Notes under the pieces: model-generated
What the model was told of the DNA's origin: nothing
The model's input: the letters and a program-made list of their open reading frames with translations, nothing else
Database searches by the model: none
Shown: in pieces, positions 7,332 to 14,692 of the stretch
Position numbering within the stretch: the first letter of the stretch is position 1
Layout of the letters: the number at the start of each line of letters is the position of its first letter
Assembly: GCF_000422685.1 (NCBI RefSeq)
Contig: NZ_AUGN01000009.1
Location: forward strand, 1-64,000
Direction of reading: 5' to 3'
From: Flavobacterium gelidilacus DSM 15343
GTDB lineage: Bacteria; Bacteroidota; Bacteroidia; Flavobacteriales; Flavobacteriaceae
Length of the DNA: 64,000 nt
Program-made: the position numbers and the translations under genes

Positions 7332-8573
7332 TTATATTATTTTCTTCTCTTGGATTGGTGTAAGTGAGAATTTATCTCGTAATATTTTCATGTCTTCGCT
7401 AACTTTCTTATCTAAGACTTTCGCATAATGTTGGGTTGTTCTCAAATTTTTATGTCCAAGCATTTTACTAACACTTTCTATTGGAACACCATTCGTAAGT
7501 GTGACAGTTGTAGCAAAAGTGTGTCGAGCTATGTGAAAGGTTAGCTCTTTTTCAATTCCGCATACTGCTGCAATTTCTTTCAAATAGGCATTCATTTTTT
7601 GATTACTTAAAACTGGAAGTAACTTGTCTTCATTTAAACATTGAGGATGATCTGCATACTTGTCAATAATCATTTGCGTTACTGGGAGAATTGGGATTTT
7701 AGAAGCAGATTCTGTTTTCTGTCTGTGCGTGAAAATCCATTTATCACCATCAATACCAATACTAATATGAGATTTTGTGAGGTTTCTGACATCTATGTAA
7801 GCCAAACCAGTGAAGCAGCTAAAAAGAAAAATATCACGAACTAGCGACAATCTTTCAGTTTTAAATTCTTTGCTAATTATGCTCTGAATTTCATCTTCAG
7901 ATAAATAGACTCTTTCCACTTCTTTAACTTTTGATTTGTAGTTTGCAAATGGATTTCTATCCAGCCAATGATTGGCCAAACATATTTTAATGATTTTATT
8001 GAAGTTCTTAATGTATTTGACTGCTGTGTTATTGGCACATTTCCTTACACTACGTAGATAAAATTCATAATCGGTAATAAATGCATGATTAATGTTTTCG
8101 ATGTCAAAATCTGAAACTTTGTATTTCCAATTTAGGAAATCCTTGGTATGTTTTAATGATGTTTGATAACGTTCATATGTTCCAGGTGCATACTCTATAC
8201 CGAGTAATTCTTTTATCTTTTTATTGTGTTCTTCGAAAATTGGTACAAGAAATCGCTTTCGTTTAGTAGTGCCTTCCAGGCTTTTTTTGATGTTTTCAAC
8301 ATTAACTTCTAAGTCACTTGCAATTAAATATTTTTCAGCAGTAAATATTTTTACTTTTAAATGCTCCAGATGACTATTTATTAAACGAGCTTCCTCTGAA
8401 GTACCCCTCATTTTTGACGTTTCTGGATGCCATTTGGAGGGGTCTATAAACTTTCCGGTGCTGTTATCAAGCCTTTTTCCTTTAATGGTAATTCTTTGAA
8501 AAATTGGTGCTAGCCCTTGTGCATTGGCTTTCGCTCTTTTAAGATAAAAGAGAACTGAAATTGTTTCAATCAT
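7332..8573 (-). CDS. Site-specific tyrosine recombinase (integrase)
   Basis: A 413-residue phage-type integrase. The N-terminal part (about 1-100) is the arm-binding-like region common in Bacteroidota integrases, residues about 105-205 form the SAM-like core-binding domain, and the rest is the catalytic domain. The catalytic residues are visible: Arg in FSCFTGLAYIDVRNL (context as in related enzymes), His-x-x-Arg in HIARHTFAT, and the nucleophile Tyr in TTQHYAKV. The gene points away from the tRNA-Ser gene 252 bases beyond its start, which fits a tRNA-targeting element. A dead fragment of a close relative lies at 4385-4600. Confidence 0.93.
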   Translation of the reverse strand: MIETISVLFYLKRAKANAQGLAPIFQRITIKGKRLDNSTGKFIDPSKWHPETSKMRGTSEEARLINSHLEHLKVKIFTAEKYLIASDLEVNVENIKKSLEGTTKRKRFLVPIFEEHNKKIKELLGIEYAPGTYERYQTSLKHTKDFLNWKYKVSDFDIENINHAFITDYEFYLRSVRKCANNTAVKYIKNFNKIIKICLANHWLDRNPFANYKSKVKEVERVYLSEDEIQSIISKEFKTERLSLVRDIFLFSCFTGLAYIDVRNLTKSHISIGIDGDKWIFTHRQKTESASKIPILPVTQMIIDKYADHPQCLNEDKLLPVLSNQKMNAYLKEIAAVCGIEKELTFHIARHTFATTVTLTNGVPIESVSKMLGHKNLRTTQHYAKVLDKKVSEDMKILRDKFSLTPIQEKKII

Positions 8574-8824
8574 AATTGGTGACCTTTATGTTAGTATAAA
8601 ATTAAAAATTCTATCAACACAAAACAAGATGTTCATTTTCTGAACTAGCTGTTTTTAAAGGGGTTCACAAAGGTAGGGGCACCTGTTATATCCAAATTTA
8701 TAGGTACCCCGAATTGTACACCTTTAAGATGAGAAAAAATAAATAATTTGGATAGGGTGGAAATTAAAAAACCCTCTAAATCATAAGATTTAAAGGGTTT
8801 TGATAGGTTTCTTGAATTAACCAG
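8574..8824. other. Gap between integrase and tRNA-Ser with inverted repeats
   Basis: No gene is seen here. TATCCAAATT (8689-8698) is repeated in inverse at 8745-8754 without mismatch, and GGGGCACC (8676-8683) is nearly inverse to GGTACCCC (8703-8710). Between an integrase start and its probable tRNA target, such repeats could be recombinase arm sites, an excisionase site or an operator. The interpretation is inference. Confidence 0.45.
8768..8801 (-). terminator. Probable terminator of tRNA-Ser
   Basis: An imperfect stem (AAACCCTCTAAATC with GATTTAAAGGGTTT) lies just downstream of the 3' end of the tRNA on the minus strand and is followed by T-rich sequence in that direction. Confidence 0.6.
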
Positions 8825-8909
8825 CGGAGAAAGAGGGATTCGAACCCCCGGACCTGTTACAGTCAACAGTTTTCAAGACTGCCGCATTCGACCGCTCTGC
8901 CATTTCTCC
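8825..8909 (-). tRNA. tRNA-Ser (anticodon UGA)
   Basis: On the minus strand the gene starts GGAGAAATGGCAGAGCGGTC and ends in TTTCTCC plus a G discriminator. The 7-bp acceptor stem is perfect, the anticodon loop reads CTTGAAA (UGA), there is a long variable arm as in class II tRNAs, and the T loop is GTTCGAATC. CCA is not encoded. An open frame running through it (8645-8866) is spurious. Its 3' end is the likely integration target of the neighbouring element. Confidence 0.97.
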
Positions 8910-8942
8910 AATAAGACTTACACTACTTCCGTATTGCGAGTG

Positions 8943-8972
8943 CAAATATAGTATCATTTTTTATTTCTACAA
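8943..8972 (-). promoter_or_regulatory. Promoter of tRNA-Ser (TTG-N19-TATATTTG)
   Basis: On the minus strand TATATTTG (8943-8950) lies 19 bases after TTG (8970-8972), matching the Bacteroidota consensus TTG-N17-23-TAnnTTTG. The sequence TATATTTGCACTCG is identical at the tRNA-His promoter. Confidence 0.75.
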
Positions 8973-9084
8973 ACCTTTTTTAATATAATTTAAAATATTT
9001 TTTTTGCTTTGAACTTATCTATTTAAAAATCATATTTTTATAAGACAATTTTTTATTTTATACCTTTGCCATAAGTTATAATTT

Positions 9085-10341
9085 ATGAAAAAAATTGTTA
9101 TTATAGGCTCTGTTTGGCCTGAACCAAAATCTACTGCTGCTGGACAAAGAATGATGCAATTAATTGAACTATTCAAAAAAATTGAATATGAAATTGTATT
9201 TACTTCAATATCATCCACTTCTGAATTTACTTTTGATTTAAGTGAATTAGGCGTTGAAACAGTTTCAATTGAATTAAATAATAATTCTTTTGATGATTTT
9301 ATAAAACTACAAAACCCAAAGTTTGTTCTATTTGATAGATTTATGACTGAAGAACAATTTGGATGGCGTGTTACTCAAAGTTGTCCAAATGCTATAAAAA
9401 TATTAGATACAGAAGATTTACATTTTTTAAGAGAAGCCAGATTACAATGTTTCAAACAAAATATAAAATGTGAAACAAAACATCTTCAAAATGAAATCGC
9501 TAAACGTGAAATTGCTTCAATATATAGATGTGATTTAACTTTAATTATTTCAAAATATGAACATGATTTATTAGTTGATTCATTTAATATTCCACCTGAA
9601 TTATTACATTATATTCCAATGATGTATGATGAATTAAATAAAACTATTTTAGATGATTATCCAAAATTTGAAGAAAGAGAACATTTTTTTTCCATCGGAA
9701 ATTTTCATCATAAACCAAATTGGGAAACTGTATTGCAATTAAAAAATTCAATTTGGCCCAAAATCAGAAAACAATTACCTCAAGCTGAATTACATATTTA
9801 TGGTGCTTATATTCCTGAAAAAGCCAAACAATTACATAATTCAAAAGAAGGTTTCATTATAAAAGGAAGAGCAGAAAATAGTGCTTCTGTATTTAAAAAA
9901 AATAAAATATTGCTTGCTCCTATTCCTTTTGGTGCCGGAATTAAAGGAAAATTATTAGAATCAATGCTATATGGAACTCCAAACATAACATCAACCATTG
10001 GTGCTGAAGCCATGCGAGACAATAAAGAATGGAATGGTTTTATTGAAGATAATCCAGATGATTTTGCAGAAAAAGCAATAGAGCTATATTCAAATGAAAT
10101 AATTTGGAAAAAATCTCAATTAAATGGTATCGCAATAATCAATGATTGTTTCAATAAGAAAAATTTTAAAAGTGAATTTATGGATAAAATTAAAAACTTA
10201 CTATCAAATATAGTAAATCATCGTGCTAATAATTTTATGGGACAAATATTAAATCATCATACTCTAAAAAGCACTATGTACATGAGTAAATGGATTGAGG
10301 AGAAAAATTCAAATAATAAAATTCCAAATTCCAACTCGTAA
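9085..10341 (+). CDS. Glycosyltransferase, GT4-like
   Basis: A 418-residue GT-B-fold glycosyltransferase. The N-terminal domain begins KKIVIIGSVWPEPKSTAAGQ, a common opening for enzymes that act on lipid- or surface-bound acceptors. The C-terminal nucleotide-sugar domain shows SIGNFHHKPNW, then HIYGAYI, FIIKGRAEN and APIPFGAGIKGKLLESMLYG, whose glycine-rich stretch plus Glu is the usual donor-binding signature of family 4-like enzymes. There is no signal peptide or membrane helix, so it is cytoplasmic or peripheral. It stands alone, converging with miaE one base beyond its stop. The sugar and acceptor cannot be told from sequence. Confidence 0.8.
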   Translation: MKKIVIIGSVWPEPKSTAAGQRMMQLIELFKKIEYEIVFTSISSTSEFTFDLSELGVETVSIELNNNSFDDFIKLQNPKFVLFDRFMTEEQFGWRVTQSCPNAIKILDTEDLHFLREARLQCFKQNIKCETKHLQNEIAKREIASIYRCDLTLIISKYEHDLLVDSFNIPPELLHYIPMMYDELNKTILDDYPKFEEREHFFSIGNFHHKPNWETVLQLKNSIWPKIRKQLPQAELHIYGAYIPEKAKQLHNSKEGFIIKGRAENSASVFKKNKILLAPIPFGAGIKGKLLESMLYGTPNITSTIGAEAMRDNKEWNGFIEDNPDDFAEKAIELYSNEIIWKKSQLNGIAIINDCFNKKNFKSEFMDKIKNLLSNIVNHRANNFMGQILNHHTLKSTMYMSKWIEEKNSNNKIPNSNS

Positions 10342-10342
10342 A

Positions 10343-10924
10343 TTATCCATGAATTGCCTCTGATTTTCCGTAACTTTTAATAATTTCAGCTTCATAAGCT
10401 AACCATTCTTCCCAACGTTTTTTAACATCCATTCCTTCTCCAATTTCATTTGCAAAGTTGATAAAAACAGTATAATGATTGGCTTCACTAATCATTAAGT
10501 CTTTGTAAAATTTAGCCATTTTTTCATCATCTATTGTATCTGATAATACTTTGAATCTTTCACAACTTCTTGCTTCAATCATTGCAGAAAATAACAAACG
10601 TTCGACTAAATGTGTTTGTCTACTTCCTCCTTTATGCATGAATTTATACAATTCATTCACATAATGGTCTTTGCGTTCTCTTCCTAAAATCCAACCTTTT
10701 GATTTAATAATTTCATGAACTTGTTCAAAATGATCCATTTCTTCTTGAGCAATTTTTATTAATTCAGTAATTATATGGGTATGTTCTGGCAACATTGTGA
10801 TCAAACTAATACAATTAGAAGCAGCTTTTTGTTCGCACCAAGCATGGTCAGTTAAGACTTCTTCTATATTTGATTCCGCAATTCTTGCCCATCTAGGGTC
10901 AGTAGGAAGTTTTAATTTAAACAT
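10343..10924 (-). CDS. miaE: tRNA-(ms2io6A)-hydroxylase MiaE
   Basis: A 193-residue ferritin-like diiron monooxygenase that hydroxylates the isopentenyl side chain of 2-methylthio-N6-isopentenyladenosine at position 37 of tRNAs. Metal ligands are visible in the repeated four-helix pattern: Glu in DHAWCEQKAASN, the EEMDHFEQV motif, Glu in IEARSCERF, and the EANHYTVF motif. The length fits the family. It lies alone, tail to tail with the glycosyltransferase gene, with only one base between the stop codons. The assignment is firm, because the EExDHF and SEANHY blocks are diagnostic. Confidence 0.93.
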   Translation of the reverse strand: MFKLKLPTDPRWARIAESNIEEVLTDHAWCEQKAASNCISLITMLPEHTHIITELIKIAQEEMDHFEQVHEIIKSKGWILGRERKDHYVNELYKFMHKGGSRQTHLVERLLFSAMIEARSCERFKVLSDTIDDEKMAKFYKDLMISEANHYTVFINFANEIGEGMDVKKRWEEWLAYEAEIIKSYGKSEAIHG

Positions 10925-11078
10925 TGAATTGTTTTTTTTACAAAATTAAACTTTTAATTTTAAAGAATTAATTTTGAAACAATAATTATAAAAATGACAC
11001 TAATAATAATATAATTGAATATTTTAAAATTAAAAATCTTATTTTTGAATTAATAAATTCTCGTAAAAAATAATAAAA

Positions 11079-12104
11079 ATGAAAAGAATAATTGCGTATT
11101 GCATAGTTGGACTGATTTTATTGAGTTGTGGAACAAGCTCTACAATAGGCAATAAAAAAGCTGTAGACGTTAGCTCATACATTAACTTAATCGATAAAAC
11201 AGATTTGAGTAAACATTTATATATTGTTGCAGGTGAAGAAATGGAAGGAAGAGATACAGGTTCTGCTGGACAAAAAAAGGCAGGTGAATATATCATCAAC
11301 TATTATAAAAGTCTTGGTATAACATTTCCAAAAGGAGCAAGCAGTTATTACCAAAAAGTTCCAGCAGCTTTCATGACTAAGAAATTCGGAAATAAAGGTG
11401 CTGATTCTGAAAATATTTGGGCATTCATTCCAGGAAGCGAATTTCCAGATGAAATCGTAGTTATTTCAGCTCATTATGACCATGTTGGTACAAAAAACGA
11501 TGAAATATATAATGGAGCTGATGATGATGGTTCTGGAACTGTTGCATTGTTAGAAATGGCACAAGCATTTGCTCAAGCAAAAAAAGAAGGATATGGTCCA
11601 AGACGTTCTATTCTATTCTTACACGTTACTGCAGAAGAAAAAGGATTACACGGTTCAAGATATTATTCTGAAAATCCATTATTTCCACTAAAAAATACAG
11701 TTGTTGATATTAATATTGATATGATTGGTAGAGTTGATCCAGCTCATGAAGAAAATCCTAATTATATTTATGTGATTGGTTCTGATAGATTAAGTACAGA
11801 ATTACATCAAATTAATGAAGAAATGAATACCAAATATGTAGGTTTAAATCTTGACTATAAATACAATGATAGAAAAGATCCTGAAAGAATTTATTTTCGT
11901 TCTGACCATTATAACTTTGCTAAAAATGGTGTTCCAGCAATCTTCTTTTTTAATGGTGTACACGCTGATTATCATAAACCAAGTGATACTCCAGACAAAA
12001 TTAATTATGAATTAATGACAAAAAGAGCTCAACTTGCTTTTGCTGATGCTTGGGAAATAGCCAACAGAGATAAAAGAATGATAGCCGATTTAAATGGTGA
12101 ATAA
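11079..12104 (+). CDS. M28-family zinc aminopeptidase, lipoprotein
   Basis: A 341-residue lipoprotein with the lipobox LLSCG near residue 18, so it is anchored in the cell envelope. The M28 peptidase domain carries the expected zinc and catalytic residues: His and Asp in SAHYDHVG, the bridging Asp in NGADDDGSG, the Glu pair in VTAEEKGLHGS, Asp in IDMIGR, and the last His in HADYHKPSDTPDKI. It probably removes N-terminal residues from peptides in the periplasm. It is a single gene with its own terminator directly behind it. Confidence 0.9.
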   Translation: MKRIIAYCIVGLILLSCGTSSTIGNKKAVDVSSYINLIDKTDLSKHLYIVAGEEMEGRDTGSAGQKKAGEYIINYYKSLGITFPKGASSYYQKVPAAFMTKKFGNKGADSENIWAFIPGSEFPDEIVVISAHYDHVGTKNDEIYNGADDDGSGTVALLEMAQAFAQAKKEGYGPRRSILFLHVTAEEKGLHGSRYYSENPLFPLKNTVVDINIDMIGRVDPAHEENPNYIYVIGSDRLSTELHQINEEMNTKYVGLNLDYKYNDRKDPERIYFRSDHYNFAKNGVPAIFFFNGVHADYHKPSDTPDKINYELMTKRAQLAFADAWEIANRDKRMIADLNGE

Positions 12105-12111
12105 TTAATCT

Positions 12112-12136
12112 AGCACTCAATTGAGTGCTTTTTTTT
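12112..12136 (+). terminator. Intrinsic terminator of the M28 peptidase gene
   Basis: AGCACTCAATTGAGTGCT is a perfect 18-base palindrome followed by eight or more T. Confidence 0.85.
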
Positions 12137-12194
12137 AATTAGCATTAATTGCTTAAAAAAGAATATTCTATTTAGGAAATTGTATAAATAAAAA

Positions 12195-12218
12195 AAGCTC
12201 CAAATTTCTTTGGAGCTT
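12195..12218 (-). terminator. Terminator of tRNA-His
   Basis: AGCTCCAAA pairs with TTTGGAGCT. On the minus strand it lies 9 bases beyond the tRNA and is followed by a T run. Confidence 0.75.
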
Positions 12219-12226
12219 AAAAGAAG

Positions 12227-12301
12227 GGTGAATGACCGGGTTCGAACCGGCGACCCTCGGTACCACAAACCGATGCTCTAACCAACTGAGCTACAATCAC
12301 C
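12227..12301 (-). tRNA. tRNA-His (anticodon GUG)
   Basis: The minus strand reads GGTGATTGTAGCTCAGTTGG at the 5' end, with an anticodon loop containing TTGTGGT (GUG) and a T arm GGTTCGAACC. The extra 5' G(-1) opposite C73 is the histidine identity feature. The acceptor stem has one U-U opposition at 5:68. CCA is not encoded. Confidence 0.96.
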
Positions 12302-12317
12302 ATTTATTTAACGAGTG

Positions 12318-12347
12318 CAAATATACTACTGTTTTTCTATTTTACAA
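12318..12347 (-). promoter_or_regulatory. Promoter of tRNA-His (TTG-N19-TATATTTG)
   Basis: On the minus strand TATATTTG (12318-12325) follows TTG (12345-12347) by 19 bases. Sequence and spacing equal those of the tRNA-Ser promoter. Confidence 0.75.
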
Positions 12348-12364
12348 ACAAAAAAAAGAGAATT

Positions 12365-13081
12365 TTATTTCAAATCACTTAAACTATTGATTGCCAAATA
12401 TCTTTCGGTTGTAAATCCTTCTGCAAAATCAACACCAACTAATCTTCCTAAGTCTTCTGCGCGATATTTTATAGAGTCTAAGAAGTTTTTTGAAGTTATC
12501 GGAGTTATAGGTTCATTTGAATTTGGGTCATAAAATTGAGAACTATACGCTAAAACAGATTGTGTTTTAATATCCATAAATCCGGTTACATCAACTACAA
12601 AATCTGGTTCAAGGTTTTTCCACTGCATATAATGGTAAACTTGCTTCGGTCGCCAATGTTCTTGTTTTTCTCCATCTAATGATGTTTCTATTTTAATTAA
12701 TCCTGATAAAAAACAAGCATCACTTACTAGTTTACTTCCTTTTCCGTGATCAATATGTCGGTCATCAATTGCATTACATAAAACAATTTCAGGCTTGTAT
12801 TTTCGAATCATTTTGATGATTTCTAGTTGATGTTTTTCATCATTTAAAAAAAAACCATCTCTAAAACGTAAATTTTCTCTAAGCGAAACTCCTAAGATCT
12901 CTGCTCCTTTTTTAGCTTCTTCATCTCTAATTTCGGCAGAACCTCGTGAACCCAATTCACCTCGAGTTAAATCGATAATTCCGACTTTTTTACCCAAAGA
13001 AACTTCTTTAGCAATAGTTCCTGCTGCTCCTAATTCAACATCATCTGGATGTGCTCCAAATGCTAATATATCTAATTTCAT
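12365..13081 (-). CDS. bshB1: Bacillithiol biosynthesis deacetylase BshB1
   Basis: A 238-residue zinc-dependent LmbE/PIG-L-fold deacetylase that removes the acetyl group from GlcNAc-malate, the second step of bacillithiol synthesis. The zinc and catalytic motif AHPDDVELG is at residues 10-18, and the later DDRHIDHGKGSK block supplies the remaining His. The stretch LTRGELGSRGS is characteristic of BshB1 within the superfamily. The start overlaps the end of the isochorismate synthase gene by four bases (ATGA), so the two are translationally coupled. The bacillithiol-linked YtxJ at 49002 supports use of this thiol in the organism. Confidence 0.93.
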   Translation of the reverse strand: MKLDILAFGAHPDDVELGAAGTIAKEVSLGKKVGIIDLTRGELGSRGSAEIRDEEAKKGAEILGVSLRENLRFRDGFFLNDEKHQLEIIKMIRKYKPEIVLCNAIDDRHIDHGKGSKLVSDACFLSGLIKIETSLDGEKQEHWRPKQVYHYMQWKNLEPDFVVDVTGFMDIKTQSVLAYSSQFYDPNSNEPITPITSKNFLDSIKYRAEDLGRLVGVDFAEGFTTERYLAINSLSDLK

Positions 13082-14109
13082 GCTTTAGTTATTATTATAT
13101 TTTTAATGGTTTCTGACTTATTTTGAGTTTCAATAAATTCATTTTCGGCTACACTATCTTCTGTAATACCACAACCTACATAAATTGAATTCTTTTTACC
13201 AATTTCCATACATCGCAAGTTAACGAATAAATTGGTAGTTTCATTTATATTCCATTCTCCTAAATATCCGGCATAAAATTTTCTATCATACTTTTCATTT
13301 TTCAAGATAAATTCTTTCGCTTTTTCTTTGGGCAAACCACAAACAGCAGGTGTTGGATGTAATTTTGAAATTAAGGCTACTTCATTTTCCTTAGAAATAG
13401 TTCCGAAAATTTTAGTCTTTATGTGCGCTAATTTTCCCGCTTGTACTGTAAATGATTCAGAAACTTCAATAGCTGAAGCTAATTCTTCACAATTGGAAAT
13501 AATATAGTCCGTCACAAATTGTTGCTCTTGAATTTCTTTTGATGTCCAATGCACTTCATTCGAGTATAATTGCGTTCCTGCTAAAGCAACCGTTTCAAAC
13601 TTATCGTTATTAATTTTAATTAACTGTTCTGGTGTTGCTCCAATCCAAATTCCAACTTTTGGATGAAAAAAAAAGTATCTAAATGCTGTTGGATAAGTTT
13701 TTAATAAATTTTGATACGTTTCAAACACATCAATTCCAGCCGAAAAATCGATTTTTCTTGAAACTACTAATTTTTCAAAATTACCTGATTTAATAGCTTC
13801 AACTGAATTATTTACTAAATTTTCAAAATGAATTTTATCTTCATTCAATGTTGGTATCTGGATTGATGCGGATTTAAAACTTAAATTGAAATTAATTTCT
13901 TCTTCAAAATATGCTGAATTCTCTTTAGGTAAAACGATTTTTGTTAAACCATCAAAAGATGTAAATACAAATCCACTTTGATTAATAAATTTATGTAATT
14001 CATCATCACTCTGAAAAAAAGCATTCAGTAGATTTTCATTAGGCCTAGCAAATAAAACAAAAGGTAAATTATTTAAAAACTGACTTTTTGCTTTTTCAAA
14101 AATATCCAT
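13078..14109 (-). CDS. menF: Isochorismate synthase
   Basis: A 343-residue chorismate-binding enzyme that converts chorismate to isochorismate. Signature segments are KLVVSRKI, FHPKVGIWIGATPEQLI, the substrate-binding KLHPTPAVCGLPKE, YAGYLGEW, and the Mg-binding region CGITEDSVAENEFIETQNK. The chain is somewhat shorter than E. coli MenF but normal for Bacteroidota. In an organism without visible catechol siderophore genes nearby, menaquinone synthesis is the likely destination, which fits the thioesterase gene directly upstream (no gap). The alternative is EntC-type siderophore synthesis. Confidence 0.88.
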   Translation of the reverse strand: MDIFEKAKSQFLNNLPFVLFARPNENLLNAFFQSDDELHKFINQSGFVFTSFDGLTKIVLPKENSAYFEEEINFNLSFKSASIQIPTLNEDKIHFENLVNNSVEAIKSGNFEKLVVSRKIDFSAGIDVFETYQNLLKTYPTAFRYFFFHPKVGIWIGATPEQLIKINNDKFETVALAGTQLYSNEVHWTSKEIQEQQFVTDYIISNCEELASAIEVSESFTVQAGKLAHIKTKIFGTISKENEVALISKLHPTPAVCGLPKEKAKEFILKNEKYDRKFYAGYLGEWNINETTNLFVNLRCMEIGKKNSIYVGCGITEDSVAENEFIETQNKSETIKNIIITKA

Positions 14110-14535
14110 TTAACGTACTTTTCTTGGTAAAATCATGTTCGTTAATTTACATAAACTAACCAAATTATTGCTTTCATCCGTAATTCTAATTTCCCATAAA
14201 TGAATGCTTCTTCCTTTATGAACAATTTTAGCCGTTGCATAAACCATTCCGTCACGTTTAGCTTTCAAATGATTGGCAGAAATCTCAATGCCTCTAACTT
14301 CAGATTTTTCAGGATTTACAAATAATAATGAAGCTGCACTTCCTACGCTTTCTGCTAAAGCTACACTTGCACCACCATGTAACAATCCCATTGGCTGATG
14401 AACTCTACTATTTACTGGCATTTTAGCCGTTAAAAAATCTTCTCCAGCATCAATATATTCAATTTCTAACGTTTCCATCAACGTGTTTTTTGACCAATCG
14501 TTACACAATTGAAGCATCTTATCTTTATCAAACAT
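14110..14535 (-). CDS. PaaI-type hotdog thioesterase, possibly DHNA-CoA thioesterase
   Basis: A 141-residue hotdog-fold acyl-CoA thioesterase. The PaaI/YdiI-type catalytic pattern is visible as MGLLHGGASVALAESVGS (His-Gly-Gly with Glu at the helix start), preceded by MPVNSRVHQP and followed by VRGIEISANHLK. It is the first gene of the operon with isochorismate synthase and bshB1, with the stop directly adjoining the next start. A role as 1,4-dihydroxy-2-naphthoyl-CoA thioesterase (MenI) in menaquinone synthesis is inferred from that context. The sequence alone does not fix the substrate. Confidence 0.82.
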   Translation of the reverse strand: MFDKDKMLQLCNDWSKNTLMETLEIEYIDAGEDFLTAKMPVNSRVHQPMGLLHGGASVALAESVGSAASLLFVNPEKSEVRGIEISANHLKAKRDGMVYATAKIVHKGRSIHLWEIRITDESNNLVSLCKLTNMILPRKVR

Positions 14536-14692
14536 GGTTTACTTATTTATTACAAAATTACTCATTTTTTAAATCTTATGCCTAAAAACTTTTTATAATA
14601 GATTGTTAATTGAGACTAAAAATACTTTTTTTTCGTTTCCATAAATAGCGTTTTAAAATTAATAATTACTTTTACGGAAATTCAATTTATTT

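Larger units (their letters stand above)
4385..8824. mobile_element. Putative small integrative element beside tRNA-Ser
   Basis: An intact tyrosine recombinase gene starts 252 bases from the 3' end of tRNA-Ser(UGA), a common integration target. Next to it is a replication-initiator-like gene, then three unrecognised genes on the opposite strand, then a dead integrase fragment. The three cargo genes are visibly richer in G and T than the flanking DNA. I searched by eye for a second copy of the tRNA 3' end near 4200-4670 and found none, so the left boundary is uncertain. No conjugation or relaxase gene is present, so the element would need helper functions to move. Confidence 0.55.

Noticed and set aside
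8645..8866. Open frame of 73 codons on the minus strand
   Set aside because: It runs out of the tRNA-Ser gene (translated tRNA sequence gives the typical GVRIPLSP peptide) and has no other support.
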